This document shows, in pieces, positions 55,356 to 64,000 of a stretch of DNA of 64,000 nt (the first letter of the stretch is position 1; each line of letters starts with the position of its first letter). The notes below the pieces were generated by a model, which had not been told where the DNA came from, did not search any database, and saw only the letters and a list, made by a program, of their open reading frames with translations. The position numbers and the translations under genes are program-made. Source of the DNA: Bacteroidota bacterium (GTDB taxonomy: Bacteria > Bacteroidota > Bacteroidia > 2-12-FULL-35-15); NCBI GenBank assembly GCA_016707685.1, contig JADJHE010000003.1, positions 62,001 through 126,000 of the forward strand, written 5' to 3'.

Positions 55356-56678
55356 TTATGCTTTTTTATTTAATCGTTTTATGTTTTTATGAATATAATT
55401 TTCATTTGGCAATATCGACAGTTGTATACGTTTTGCATATTCAATACTATCAATAATTTCCTTCTGCTTTTGCTCAAGTAATTGTTTTTGGAATGTAATT
55501 AATTCGTTTGCTCTTTGTTTTTGTTTATAGCCCCTAAAAAGAATGAAGGCAAAAATTGCTAGCAATGAAAAACCAATTATAAAATAATTTCGCTCCTTCT
55601 CTTTTTGTTTGAGGGCTTCTTTTGCAATTATGTCTTTCTTATCCTGCTCTGCTTTTGCTACCGCTTCTTTCTTTTCAAATTCAAATGTCATTTCTTTTCG
55701 AACCAATTCATTGTTTTTTTCTTCATTAAATAAGCTGTCTTTTAGAATCATCGCATTTTTATAATGCGCTAATGCCAACTCAAATTTTCTACTTTGGGTA
55801 TACAATTCAGAAAGATTTTCTTCTGCTTCCATAGTTTGTTTGGTTAGTCCTATTTCACTGCTTATTTGAAGTGCTTTTAATAGAAACGCTTCTCCTTCCT
55901 TGAATTTTTTTTGCTTTGTATAAACAAAACCAATATTTGTTAAATTGATTACAATCCCATTTTTGTTGTCTAATTCTTCATACAGTTTTAGTGACGAAAG
56001 GTAGTTTTCAAGCGCCTTGTCGTACTCTGCGGTTGATTTGTAGATGTTACCAATGCTGCCATAGTTAATTGCCATTCCCCTTTTGTTTTTCAGCTCTTGG
56101 TAAATCAAAAGTGCTTTTTGATGGTGTTCGAGTGCTTTTGAATAGTTTTTTAATGATTTGTAGGCTGTTCCAATGTTTCCCAAATCAGCAGCCATTCCTT
56201 TTTTGCTCCCGATTTCTTCATCTATTTTTAATGCTTTTTGATAATAGGTGATGGCTTTCTCATATTCGTCTTGATTTTTATAAACCAAACCAATGTTGGC
56301 TAAGTCAGATGCCATTCCTTTTTTGTTAATTATTTTTTCATCAACATTTAGTGCTTTTAAATAAAAGTCAAGCGCTTTAGGGTAATCAGCTTTAAGAAAA
56401 TTGCAGGTCCCTAAGTTGCGTAGTGTTTCTCCATAGGCTTTTTCCCAGTTCAATTTTTTTGCTAATAGCAATGCTTCGTTAGCATAGGTAATGGCCGAAT
56501 CAGGATTCGATTCCATTAGCTCCCAAGCAACATCGTTTAGATGCTTGACTTTATTGGTGTCTGCTTTTTCTTTTTTTATAAGGTTGAGTAGTGAGTCAAT
56601 TGTAGTTTGTTGTGAAAAACAAAACGTAGAATTGCTTATAAAAACAAAAAATAAAAGATGCTTTAGAAGTTCACTCAT
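55356..56678 (-). CDS. TPR membrane sensor protein lacking its output domain (second of three)
   Basis: A 440-aa protein with signal peptide (MSELLKHLLFFVFISNSTFCFSQ), about six TPRs with the GxAxxLxNIGxxYKxxxxYxKA pattern of the Kinesin-light-chain-like type, a transmembrane helix (NYFIIGFSLLAIFAFILF) and a coiled coil ending EYAKRIQLSILPNENYI, then KRLNKKA and TAA. The start overlaps the preceding TPR gene's stop (ATGA). The stop is in frame with the SpoIIE gene three codons further on, so read-through would produce the full-length fused sensor phosphatase. Confidence 0.83.
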   Translation of the reverse strand: MSELLKHLLFFVFISNSTFCFSQQTTIDSLLNLIKKEKADTNKVKHLNDVAWELMESNPDSAITYANEALLLAKKLNWEKAYGETLRNLGTCNFLKADYPKALDFYLKALNVDEKIINKKGMASDLANIGLVYKNQDEYEKAITYYQKALKIDEEIGSKKGMAADLGNIGTAYKSLKNYSKALEHHQKALLIYQELKNKRGMAINYGSIGNIYKSTAEYDKALENYLSSLKLYEELDNKNGIVINLTNIGFVYTKQKKFKEGEAFLLKALQISSEIGLTKQTMEAEENLSELYTQSRKFELALAHYKNAMILKDSLFNEEKNNELVRKEMTFEFEKKEAVAKAEQDKKDIIAKEALKQKEKERNYFIIGFSLLAIFAFILFRGYKQKQRANELITFQKQLLEQKQKEIIDSIEYAKRIQLSILPNENYIHKNIKRLNKKA

Positions 56679-58138
56679 TTGATTGATTTTAATTTGCTTG
56701 AAATGTACTTTTCCGTTGGCATTAAGCTTTGTTGAATTCTTTTTGCATAATTGATACTATCAATAATTTCTTTTTGTTTTTCTTCAACAACGTGTTTTTG
56801 ATGTTCAATAATTTCTTTTTGTTTTTTGGTAACTAATAATCTGTTCACCATAAACAATCCGAAAACAACAGTTAATAAAAGGCCACCATACAAGGCGTAT
56901 CTTTTTGTTTGCTCTTGTTCTAGTTTAACAGCGGCTACTTTTTTTTCTTCAATTGCTCGAATCTTATCAGCCGCAACCTTTGTTTCATATTCGTATTGTA
57001 GTTGTTTTTGAATTCCTGCTTTTCTGTTTTCCTCATTGTCAATACTATCGCGCATAATTATTTGCAATTCCTTCATCTCTAAAGCCTTTTGGTAAGCGCC
57101 TAATTCTTTATAGGACGTGTATGCCGATTGAGCCGCATTTCTAATTGATTCTGGGTTTTCAATTTCCTTTGCTATTTGAAGGCTCTTCATAAAAAAGTCT
57201 AAGGCTTTCGTATTTTGATCTTGTGAGCTATAAATAGTGCCAATATTATGGAGTGTATGTGCTATTCCCTTTTTGTCTTTTAATAACTCTTTTATTGCTA
57301 AGCTTTTATGGTAGTAGTCGAGTGCTTTTTTATAGTCCTTATTAAGAGCATAAGTAGCTCCCATGTTGTTATAGGATTGTGCTGCACCTTTTTTATCATC
57401 TATTTCTACTCTTATTGCTAAACTCTTTTCAAGATTATCAAATGCTAACGAAAAAAGAGAGTCCGCTGTTTTTTTATTGCTGTTTCTGTTGGCAGTTTCA
57501 GCCAAAGTTTGATATACCAATGCAATGTTGTTGATGGATTGAGCAACACCTTTTTTATCATCAATTTCCTTTCTAATTTTTAAACTACGTTTATAATATT
57601 CAAGTGTTTTTTCATAATTTTTTTGTTCATCGTAAATAAAACCAATATTGTTCAATGTATTGGCAACACCTTTTTTGTCGGCTAATTCTTCTCTGATTTT
57701 TAAACTTCTGTGGTATAAATCTAAAGCCTTAGAAACATTAGCGAGGTTGTTGTACAATGAGGCTAAGTTGTTGTAAGCAGTGGCTGTTCCTGTTTTATCA
57801 TTCAATTCAGTAAATAGTTTTAAGCTTCTATTGTAATATTCAAGTGCATCCGAAATATTGCCTTCATTTTTTTGGATATAACCAATATTATTGAATGCAT
57901 GAGCTTCTTGCATTTTTAAACTATATTTATGAGCATCGTTTGCAATACTATCCCAATAGCCAACTCTTAGAATGGGAGCTGTCTCCCCAATTTCACTTCT
58001 AATTCGAATTTTAATTGTATCGTGTTTTGCAATTTTCAATGCGTTTTTCAATGAATCAACAATATCCTGTTGAGCATTAATGGAGCTGACTAATATTAGT
58101 ATGAAAGCCGTGATGAAGTATTTCGTTTGATTTTTCAT
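56675..58138 (-). CDS. TPR membrane sensor protein lacking its output domain (first of three)
   Basis: A 487-aa protein with signal peptide (MKNQTKYFITAFILILVSSINAQ), about eight TPRs (NNIGYIQKNEGNISDALEYY, NNIGFIYDEQKNYEKTLEYY and similar), a helix (YALYGGLLLTVVFGLFMV) and the same C-terminal coiled coil, EEKQKEIIDSINYAKRIQQS then LMPTEKYI, ending nine residues later. The ATG at 58138 begins the signal peptide; a longer frame to 58189 exists. It leads the four-gene signalling row. Confidence 0.83.
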   Translation of the reverse strand: MKNQTKYFITAFILILVSSINAQQDIVDSLKNALKIAKHDTIKIRIRSEIGETAPILRVGYWDSIANDAHKYSLKMQEAHAFNNIGYIQKNEGNISDALEYYNRSLKLFTELNDKTGTATAYNNLASLYNNLANVSKALDLYHRSLKIREELADKKGVANTLNNIGFIYDEQKNYEKTLEYYKRSLKIRKEIDDKKGVAQSINNIALVYQTLAETANRNSNKKTADSLFSLAFDNLEKSLAIRVEIDDKKGAAQSYNNMGATYALNKDYKKALDYYHKSLAIKELLKDKKGIAHTLHNIGTIYSSQDQNTKALDFFMKSLQIAKEIENPESIRNAAQSAYTSYKELGAYQKALEMKELQIIMRDSIDNEENRKAGIQKQLQYEYETKVAADKIRAIEEKKVAAVKLEQEQTKRYALYGGLLLTVVFGLFMVNRLLVTKKQKEIIEHQKHVVEEKQKEIIDSINYAKRIQQSLMPTEKYISSKLKSIK

Positions 58139-58314
58139 ATATCTGAAATATAAAATCAAAGTAAAGCAAAATTGACGACATATTTTCAAAACAGTAGCCT
58201 GCTATTTTACCTTTCCGAAACCTTATAATTAAAAGAATTCGATTTGTATTTTGCCTTCTTCGATTTTAAATTCGACAAAAAGTTTCTCAACAGATTATAA
58301 ATCTAAGATAAAAA

Positions 58315-58346
58315 TTTGCTTTTGTTTTTTTTAAAAACTATATTCG
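58315..58346 (+). promoter_or_regulatory. Promoter of the giant BNR/Ig-repeat gene
   Basis: TTTG (58315-58318), 20 bp, TATATTCG (58339-58346): standard spacing with one mismatch in the -7. The ATG follows 22 nt later. Confidence 0.5.
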
Positions 58347-58368
58347 TAACTCTCTAAACTAAATACCA

Positions 58369-61300
58369 ATGAAAAAAATTACATTTTTCTTAGGAACACT
58401 TGTTTCTATGCTATTTGTAAATTCATCTTCAGCTCAAAACAATTGGGCCGAAATGATGCAGGATCCTAGCATTAATTTTTATACTGTTCAGCAAGCTTTT
58501 GAACAATATTGGTCGGATCCATCAAAACAAGTAGATGTTGAAGTGCCTAACCCCACTTATTCTGTTAAATGGGCAAATGTTGGACATAGCCCTACAATTA
58601 TAAAAACAAAAAAGCCAGGCTGGAAGGCATTTAAACGTTGGGAAGATTTAATGAAACCTCGTTTGTATCCTTCGGGAGATAGAATGGTGATGATAAATGC
58701 TATGAATGATTATTATACTAATTATTCTACGCAGGATGGAAATAGAGCACCTATTGGTCCTGGTACACCAACTCCTCAAGCAGCCAATTGGTCTATTATT
58801 GGTCCAACTACATCAGTACCAACTGGTGGTGGCGCGGGGCGTGTTAACTTTGTGCGTTTTGATCCTTCGAATACAAATATTATTTATGTTGGTTCCCCAG
58901 ATGGTGGTTGTTGGAAATCTACTACAGGTGGAACTGCTTGGAGTACAACAACAGATAATCTTCCATTAATCGGATGTTCCGATTTAGCGATTAATCCAAC
59001 GAATACTCAAATATTGTATTTAGCAATGGGTGATGCTGATGCTTCGGATACATATAGTATTGGTGTTTACAAATCAACAAACGGTGGCGCAACATGGGCT
59101 ATAACGGGTTTAAATTGGGCCGTTACAAATGGTCGTGTCATTAGTCGCTTATTAATTAATCCACTTAAACCAAGTACCATTTATGCTGCATCATCGAATG
59201 GTATTTATCGTACATACAATTCAGGAACAACCTGGACTCAAATTACAGGGACAAATGGTTTGAATATGAAAGATATTGAGTACAAACCAGGTGATACTAC
59301 AATTGTATATGCTTGTTCTACTACTCGTTTTTATAAATCAACAAATGGAGGAACTGCTTTTACAAACATTACAGCTGGATTGCCTGCAAACACGGCAGTT
59401 TCCAGATTGTCAATTGCAGTTACTGCAGCAAACGCTACCTATGTGTATCTTTTAGCAGCAAACACCGGATACGGGTATCAAGGTTTATATCGTTCAACAG
59501 ATAATGGAACAACATTTACTTCCCGCTCTACAACTCCTAATGTTTTGGGTTGGGCAAGTGCGGGGAATGATACTGGTGGACAAGGGTGGTATGATTTAGC
59601 GTTAGCGGTTTCACCTTTGAATGCAGATCAAGTAATTGTAGGTGGAATTAATGTTTGGAGATCAACCAATGGGGGAACGAGTTGGGCAATTAATGCACAC
59701 TGGACTGGATCAGGAGCACCCTATGTGCATGCAGATATTCATGCTTTAGAGTTTTTACCAGGAAGTGGAACAACCTATTTTGCTGGATGTGACGGTGGTT
59801 TGTTTAGAACAACGAATAGTGGTACCGCTTGGAGTGATTTAAGTAATGGATTGCAAATTGCACAAATTTATCGCATCGGACTTTCCAAAACAAATCAAAA
59901 TTTATTGTTAACAGGATGGCAAGATAATGGAACCAATCGTTGGAGTGGAACAGCAACCTGGACTAGTCCTTTAGGTGGAGATGGAATGGAGGCTATTATT
60001 GACCATACAACAGCAAATACACAATACGGAGAATTGTATTATGGAGAAATTTATAGAACAACAACTGGTGGAAATTTAACAACCAATATTGTTCAGTCGG
60101 GTGGAACAGGCGTTAATGCCGATGGAGAATGGGTAACGCCTTACATTATGAATCCTTTAAAATCCTCAACATTATTGGTTGGGAAAGCACAAGTATATAG
60201 ATCCTATAATAGAGGTGGCGCTTGGGCTCAAGTTGGTTCTGTTACAGGTGGAACGGGTGGTTTAATTGCGATGGCGTATTCCCCTACTGATAGTAATTAT
60301 ATTTATGTTGCTAAGCAAGATAAATTTTATGCATCTACAAATGGAACAGCATTTACCGATAGAACTGCTGGTTTGCCAGTAACTTCTGCCGCTATAACAT
60401 ACATCGCTGTTGCATCTAATAACCCTCAACACGTTTGGGTAACTTTTTCTGGTTACTCTGCTGTAAATAAAGTATGGTACTCTGCAAATGCAGGAGCTTC
60501 ATGGACAAACTACACAACAGGTCTACCAAATATTCCTGCAAATTGTATTGTTTATCAAAATGCATCTACAAACGATGCACTTTATGTGGGTACTGATGTT
60601 GGTGTTTATTACCGTGACAATACCGCTGGCTCTTGGGTGGCTTACAATACAGGTTTGCCAAATGTTATTATTAAAGAACTAGAAATTCAGTACACTGCAA
60701 ATAAGTTAAGAGCCGCTACATATGGAAGAGGTGTTTGGCAAACAGATTTAAATTCACCTGGAACTTCAGCTCCAACAGCTGATTTTACAGCGAATAGAAC
60801 TAATATTTGTGTTGGTGATTGTATCAATTTTACAGATCTTTCTACAGGAACACCTACTTCATGGGCATGGTCATTTCCTGGTGCTGCAACAACAACTTCT
60901 ACGGTTCAAAACCCTACAAACATTTGTTACAATACAGCAGGGACTTATAATGTTACTTTAACTGCTACCAATGGAAATGGAAGCAGCCCGATTACAAAAA
61001 CAGCATATATAACAGTTTCTGGCGTTTCTGCTTTACAACTAGTAGAAGGGTTTGAAACAGCAACGTTTGTTCCTACTGGATGGTACCTTAACAACCCAGA
61101 TGCGGATGCATATACATGGGTTCAAGCAACCAATGCGAATGGACCATCTGCTGCTGGAACATCATCTGCTGCAATTGACAATGCCACTCCTCCTACTTCT
61201 ACTGTAGGTTATATCGATGAAATGCAAACACCAAAATATAGTTTTGCGGGCTTATCTACCGCAACATTAACATTCGATGTTGCTTATGCAAGGTACAATG

Positions 61301-64000
61301 CAACCTATTTCGATTCATTAATCGTATTAATTTCAACTAATTGTGGAAGCACTTGGTCAAGAGTGTATGCAAAAGGGAGCACTGCTTTAGCAACTGCTGC
61401 TGATAATAGCACTACTGTGTTTGTTCCTGCTAGCGCTGCAGAATGGAGAACAGAAACAGTTAATTTGAACAGTTATGTTGGTCAAGCAAATGTAATGTTG
61501 AGTTTCCAAAACAAATCGGGTTGGGGACAAGCATTGTACATCGATAATATCAATCTTTCGGGGACAAGCAACGTAGCTGGTGTATCCATCACATCAAACG
61601 ATGTTGATAATACGATATGTGCTGGACAGAGTGTAACGTTTACTGCAACACCAACGAATGGCGGCACAACTCCAGCATACCAATGGAAAGTGAATGGTGC
61701 GAATGTTGGAACAAATAGTCCAACGTATACAACTACAACATTAACCAATGGTCAGATCGTAACCTGTGTTATGACTTCGAATTTATCTGGTGTAACAGGG
61801 AACCCTGCAACTAGTAATGCTATAACAATGGTTGTAAATGCAATTCCAGCAACGCCAACAGCAAGTAGCAATACACCAGTTTGTAGCGGTAATACCATTA
61901 ATTTAAGCACTCCAACAGTATCGGGAGCAACATATTCGTGGACAGGTCCGAGTGCATTTACAAGTACTACACAAAACCCAACACGTCCTACTTCAACTGC
62001 TGCTATGGCAGGAACGTACAGTGTAACGGTAACTACTAATGGTTGTACCAGTTTAGCAGGCACAACAGCAGTGGTGGTAAATGCTACACCCGCAACACCT
62101 TCAGTAAATAGCAATACTCCTGTTTGTGCGGGATCAACCATAAATTTAACAACAGCAGCTGTAACAGGAGCAACATACGCATGGACAGGCCCAAGTGCAT
62201 TTACAAGTGCAGTTCAAAACCCAACCCGTCCAAGCTCAACAGTTGCAATGGCTGGCACATATAGCTTAACTGTAACAGTAGGTGGTTGTACAAGTGGTCC
62301 AGGAACAACGAATGTTGTTGTGAATGCTGTTCCAGCAACGCCAACAGCAAGCAGCAATACTCCTGTTTGTGCTGGAAGTACAATTAATTTAGCTACTCCA
62401 GCTGTAACAGGGGCAACTTATACGTGGACAGGTCCAAGTGCATTTACAAGCACCACTCAAAATCCAACTCGTCCAACATCTACAGTTGCTATGGCAGGAA
62501 CATACAGTGTAACTGTAACAGTTGGTGGTTGTACAAGTTTAGCAGGTACAACAGCAGTGGTCGTAAATACTACCCCAGCAACACCAACAGCAAGTAGCAA
62601 TACTCCTGTTTGTGCTGGAAGTACAATTAATTTAACTACACCAGCTGTAACAGGCGCAACATACGCATGGACAGGCCCAAGTGCGTTTACAAGCGCTACA
62701 CAAAACCCAACCCGTCCAACAGCAACAGTTGCAATGGCAGGCACATACAGCGTAACAGTAACAGTTGGTGGTTGTACAAGTTTAGCAGGAACAACTGCAG
62801 TAGTTGTAAATGCTGTTCCAGCAACACCAACAGCAAGTAGCAATACTCCTGTTTGTACAGGTAATACAATCAATTTAGCAACTCCTGCAGTAACAGGTGC
62901 AACCTATGCATGGTCAGGTCCGAGCGCATTCACAAGCACATCTCAAAATGCTTCTCGTCCAACATCAACACTTGCAATGGCTGGAACATACAGTGTAACT
63001 GTAACAGTAGGTGGTTGTACAAGTTTAGCAGGAACAACAGCAGTTGTTGTGAATACTACACCAGCAACACCAACAGCAAGCAGCAATACTCCTGTTTGTT
63101 CTGGAAACACAATCAATTTGAGTACGCCAACTGTTGCAGGAGCAACGTATACATGGACAGGTCCAAGTACTTTTTCTAGTACAACTCAAAATGCAACTCG
63201 TCCTTCTTCTACAACAGCAATGGCTGGTACATACAGCGTTACCGTTACAACAAATGGTTGTACAAGTTTAGCCGGTACAACTGCAGTAATAGTAAATGCA
63301 ACTCCTGCAACACCAACAGCTAGTAGTAATACTCCTGTTTGTACTGGTGGAACAATAAATTTAACCACTCCAACTGTTGCGGGAGCAACGTATGCATGGA
63401 CAGGTCCAAGCTCGTTCTCGAGCACTTCTCAGAATCCAACACGCCCTTCTGCTACAAACGGAATGGCTGGTACATACAGTGTTACTGTTACTGCTGGTGG
63501 TTGTACTAGTTTAGCAGGTACAACAGCAGTTGTTGTAAGCGGATCGGTAACACCATCCGTAGCTACATCCATTGCTTCTGGTTCTAATTCAATTTGTTTA
63601 GGACAAACAGTTACGTTTATGGCGACTCCAACCAATGGTGGAACAAGCCCTACGTATCAATGGCAAGTAAATGGTGGAAATGCTGGAACTGGTGCTGTAT
63701 TTACATCAAGCACTTTGGCCGATGGCGATATTGTAACCTGTATCATGACAAGTAATTCTCCTTGTGCAAGTCCAGCAACAAGTACTTCAACTGGAATTGC
63801 GATGACCGTTTCCTCTTCTGTTGTTCCAAGTGTTGTTATAGCAGGCACAAGTACAATCTGTGCTGGTGATGCAACTACATTTACCGCAACACCTACGAAT
63901 GGCGGAACAACACCTACTTACCAATGGCAAGTGAATGGCTCAAATGCTGGAACAGGTGCAACATTCACATCTAATACATTAGCAAATGGGGATATAGTAA
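58369..64000 (+). CDS. Giant secreted BNR/PKD/Ig-repeat protein (partial, runs off the window)
   Basis: Open for 1,877 codons with no stop. Signal peptide MKKITFFLGTLVSMLFVNSSSAQ. Residues about 140-800 are BNR / sortilin-like propeller blades with Asp-box-like motifs (YKSTNGGATW, YRSTDNGTTF, WRSTNGGTSW). A PKD domain lies at about 804-885 (CINFTDLSTGTPTSWAWSFPG ... AGTYNVTLTATNGNG), then a MAM/jelly-roll-like domain (about 893-1065, VEGFETATFVPTGWYLNN ... LYIDNINLSG). One Ig-like unit is followed by seven 81-residue Ig-like repeats (1161-1727) and then further related units (TPTNGGTTPTYQWQVNGSNAGTG). A T9SS sorting domain is expected beyond the window end. Probably a surface adhesin; no enzyme motif is seen. 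Confidence 0.85.
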   Translation, partial: MKKITFFLGTLVSMLFVNSSSAQNNWAEMMQDPSINFYTVQQAFEQYWSDPSKQVDVEVPNPTYSVKWANVGHSPTIIKTKKPGWKAFKRWEDLMKPRLYPSGDRMVMINAMNDYYTNYSTQDGNRAPIGPGTPTPQAANWSIIGPTTSVPTGGGAGRVNFVRFDPSNTNIIYVGSPDGGCWKSTTGGTAWSTTTDNLPLIGCSDLAINPTNTQILYLAMGDADASDTYSIGVYKSTNGGATWAITGLNWAVTNGRVISRLLINPLKPSTIYAASSNGIYRTYNSGTTWTQITGTNGLNMKDIEYKPGDTTIVYACSTTRFYKSTNGGTAFTNITAGLPANTAVSRLSIAVTAANATYVYLLAANTGYGYQGLYRSTDNGTTFTSRSTTPNVLGWASAGNDTGGQGWYDLALAVSPLNADQVIVGGINVWRSTNGGTSWAINAHWTGSGAPYVHADIHALEFLPGSGTTYFAGCDGGLFRTTNSGTAWSDLSNGLQIAQIYRIGLSKTNQNLLLTGWQDNGTNRWSGTATWTSPLGGDGMEAIIDHTTANTQYGELYYGEIYRTTTGGNLTTNIVQSGGTGVNADGEWVTPYIMNPLKSSTLLVGKAQVYRSYNRGGAWAQVGSVTGGTGGLIAMAYSPTDSNYIYVAKQDKFYASTNGTAFTDRTAGLPVTSAAITYIAVASNNPQHVWVTFSGYSAVNKVWYSANAGASWTNYTTGLPNIPANCIVYQNASTNDALYVGTDVGVYYRDNTAGSWVAYNTGLPNVIIKELEIQYTANKLRAATYGRGVWQTDLNSPGTSAPTADFTANRTNICVGDCINFTDLSTGTPTSWAWSFPGAATTTSTVQNPTNICYNTAGTYNVTLTATNGNGSSPITKTAYITVSGVSALQLVEGFETATFVPTGWYLNNPDADAYTWVQATNANGPSAAGTSSAAIDNATPPTSTVGYIDEMQTPKYSFAGLSTATLTFDVAYARYNATYFDSLIVLISTNCGSTWSRVYAKGSTALATAADNSTTVFVPASAAEWRTETVNLNSYVGQANVMLSFQNKSGWGQALYIDNINLSGTSNVAGVSITSNDVDNTICAGQSVTFTATPTNGGTTPAYQWKVNGANVGTNSPTYTTTTLTNGQIVTCVMTSNLSGVTGNPATSNAITMVVNAIPATPTASSNTPVCSGNTINLSTPTVSGATYSWTGPSAFTSTTQNPTRPTSTAAMAGTYSVTVTTNGCTSLAGTTAVVVNATPATPSVNSNTPVCAGSTINLTTAAVTGATYAWTGPSAFTSAVQNPTRPSSTVAMAGTYSLTVTVGGCTSGPGTTNVVVNAVPATPTASSNTPVCAGSTINLATPAVTGATYTWTGPSAFTSTTQNPTRPTSTVAMAGTYSVTVTVGGCTSLAGTTAVVVNTTPATPTASSNTPVCAGSTINLTTPAVTGATYAWTGPSAFTSATQNPTRPTATVAMAGTYSVTVTVGGCTSLAGTTAVVVNAVPATPTASSNTPVCTGNTINLATPAVTGATYAWSGPSAFTSTSQNASRPTSTLAMAGTYSVTVTVGGCTSLAGTTAVVVNTTPATPTASSNTPVCSGNTINLSTPTVAGATYTWTGPSTFSSTTQNATRPSSTTAMAGTYSVTVTTNGCTSLAGTTAVIVNATPATPTASSNTPVCTGGTINLTTPTVAGATYAWTGPSSFSSTSQNPTRPSATNGMAGTYSVTVTAGGCTSLAGTTAVVVSGSVTPSVATSIASGSNSICLGQTVTFMATPTNGGTSPTYQWQVNGGNAGTGAVFTSSTLADGDIVTCIMTSNSPCASPATSTSTGIAMTVSSSVVPSVVIAGTSTICAGDATTFTATPTNGGTTPTYQWQVNGSNAGTGATFTSNTLANGDIV
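61849..63549 (+). repeat. Seven tandem 243-bp coding repeats
   Basis: Units start at 61849, 62092, 62335, 62578, 62821, 63064 and 63307, exactly 243 bp apart, each encoding 81 residues (ATPTASSNTPVC ... GATYAWTGPSAFTS ... AMAGTYSVTV ... GCTSLAGTTAVVVN). All spacings are identical and in frame; divergence is mostly at codon third positions. Confidence 0.95.

Noticed and set aside
58139..58314. Possible tRNA or riboswitch between the divergent TPR and BNR-repeat genes
   Set aside because: No cloverleaf arms, T-loop sequence or conserved aptamer motif; only AT-rich promoter-like sequence.
61849..63549. Regularly spaced repeats that could suggest a CRISPR array
   Set aside because: The 243-bp period, full coding potential and in-frame conservation show protein repeats, not short repeats with unique spacers.
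61482..63848. A run of minus-strand open frames with repeated VQTGVLLLAVGVAG-type sequence
   Set aside because: They are antisense shadows of the 243-bp repeats in the plus-strand Ig-repeat protein; no starts, signals or spacing of their own.

Overview
The window comes from a low-GC member of the Bacteroidota, probably an environmental Flavobacteriales- or Sphingobacteriales-like lineage. Evidence: surface proteins ending in type IX secretion (T9SS) sorting domains of both type A (PNP motif, hydrophobic end) and type B (FTPGG ... FDRWG), a gldH gliding lipoprotein gene next to ricT, holB and a class A PBP, TAnnTTTG -7 promoter elements typical of the phylum, a stand-alone four-helix-bundle S23 homologue, and TPR-SpoIIE style signalling proteins. 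No rRNA, tRNA, IS element or CRISPR array was recognised.

Layout. 1-2.8 kb: tail of a TPR gene, a beta-barrel-like protein, an ELWxxDGT-repeat T9SS protein and a tiny lipoprotein. 2.9-6.8 kb (minus): rfaE2, a flippase-like membrane protein and panD in a tight row, then dxs. 7.0-16.1 kb (minus): a surface-protein/sensor module with a propeller-repeat T9SS adhesin, a secreted 312-aa protein, a LytTR response regulator and a large propeller histidine kinase. Three matching 30-bp sites stand at near-constant distance from -7 elements in front of the adhesin, the secreted protein and the regulator itself, which reads as a small autoregulated LytTR regulon. 16.2-20.5 kb: ppx-ppk1 with a histone-H1-like basic protein gene just upstream, and a TIGR01777 epimerase. 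20.5-23.6 kb: a type B-sorted adhesin. 23.8-31 kb (plus): holB-ricT-gldH-PBP1A, then the CoA-transferase pair scoA/scoB split by a four-helix-bundle gene inside inverted repeats.

31-50 kb is an accessory surface-glycan region: multi-pass glycosyltransferase-like proteins, two GT2 enzymes, an acyltransferase 3, a STELLO-like protein, an MBOAT remnant, and a run of overlapping genes encoding a double ABC ATPase and three lipoproteins, one with a GH16-like domain. A beta-sandwich-like unit ending in a [Y/I]xWNxxKxxxxIDDxxV signature recurs at the C-termini of three membrane glycosyltransferase-like proteins and in two of the lipoproteins. 50-58 kb: a small lipoprotein, a PolB-type exonuclease, a PhoH2 ATPase, and three TPR membrane sensors around one stand-alone SpoIIE-type phosphatase. 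58.4 kb to the end: the first 1,877 codons of a giant secreted BNR/PKD/Ig-repeat protein with seven 243-bp tandem repeats.

Caveat. At least six genes, including the normally essential dxs, carry small indels (mostly 1 nt, some in short homopolymers). Sequencing or assembly error is the simplest explanation, so I annotate these as frameshifted CDSs, not as confirmed pseudogenes.
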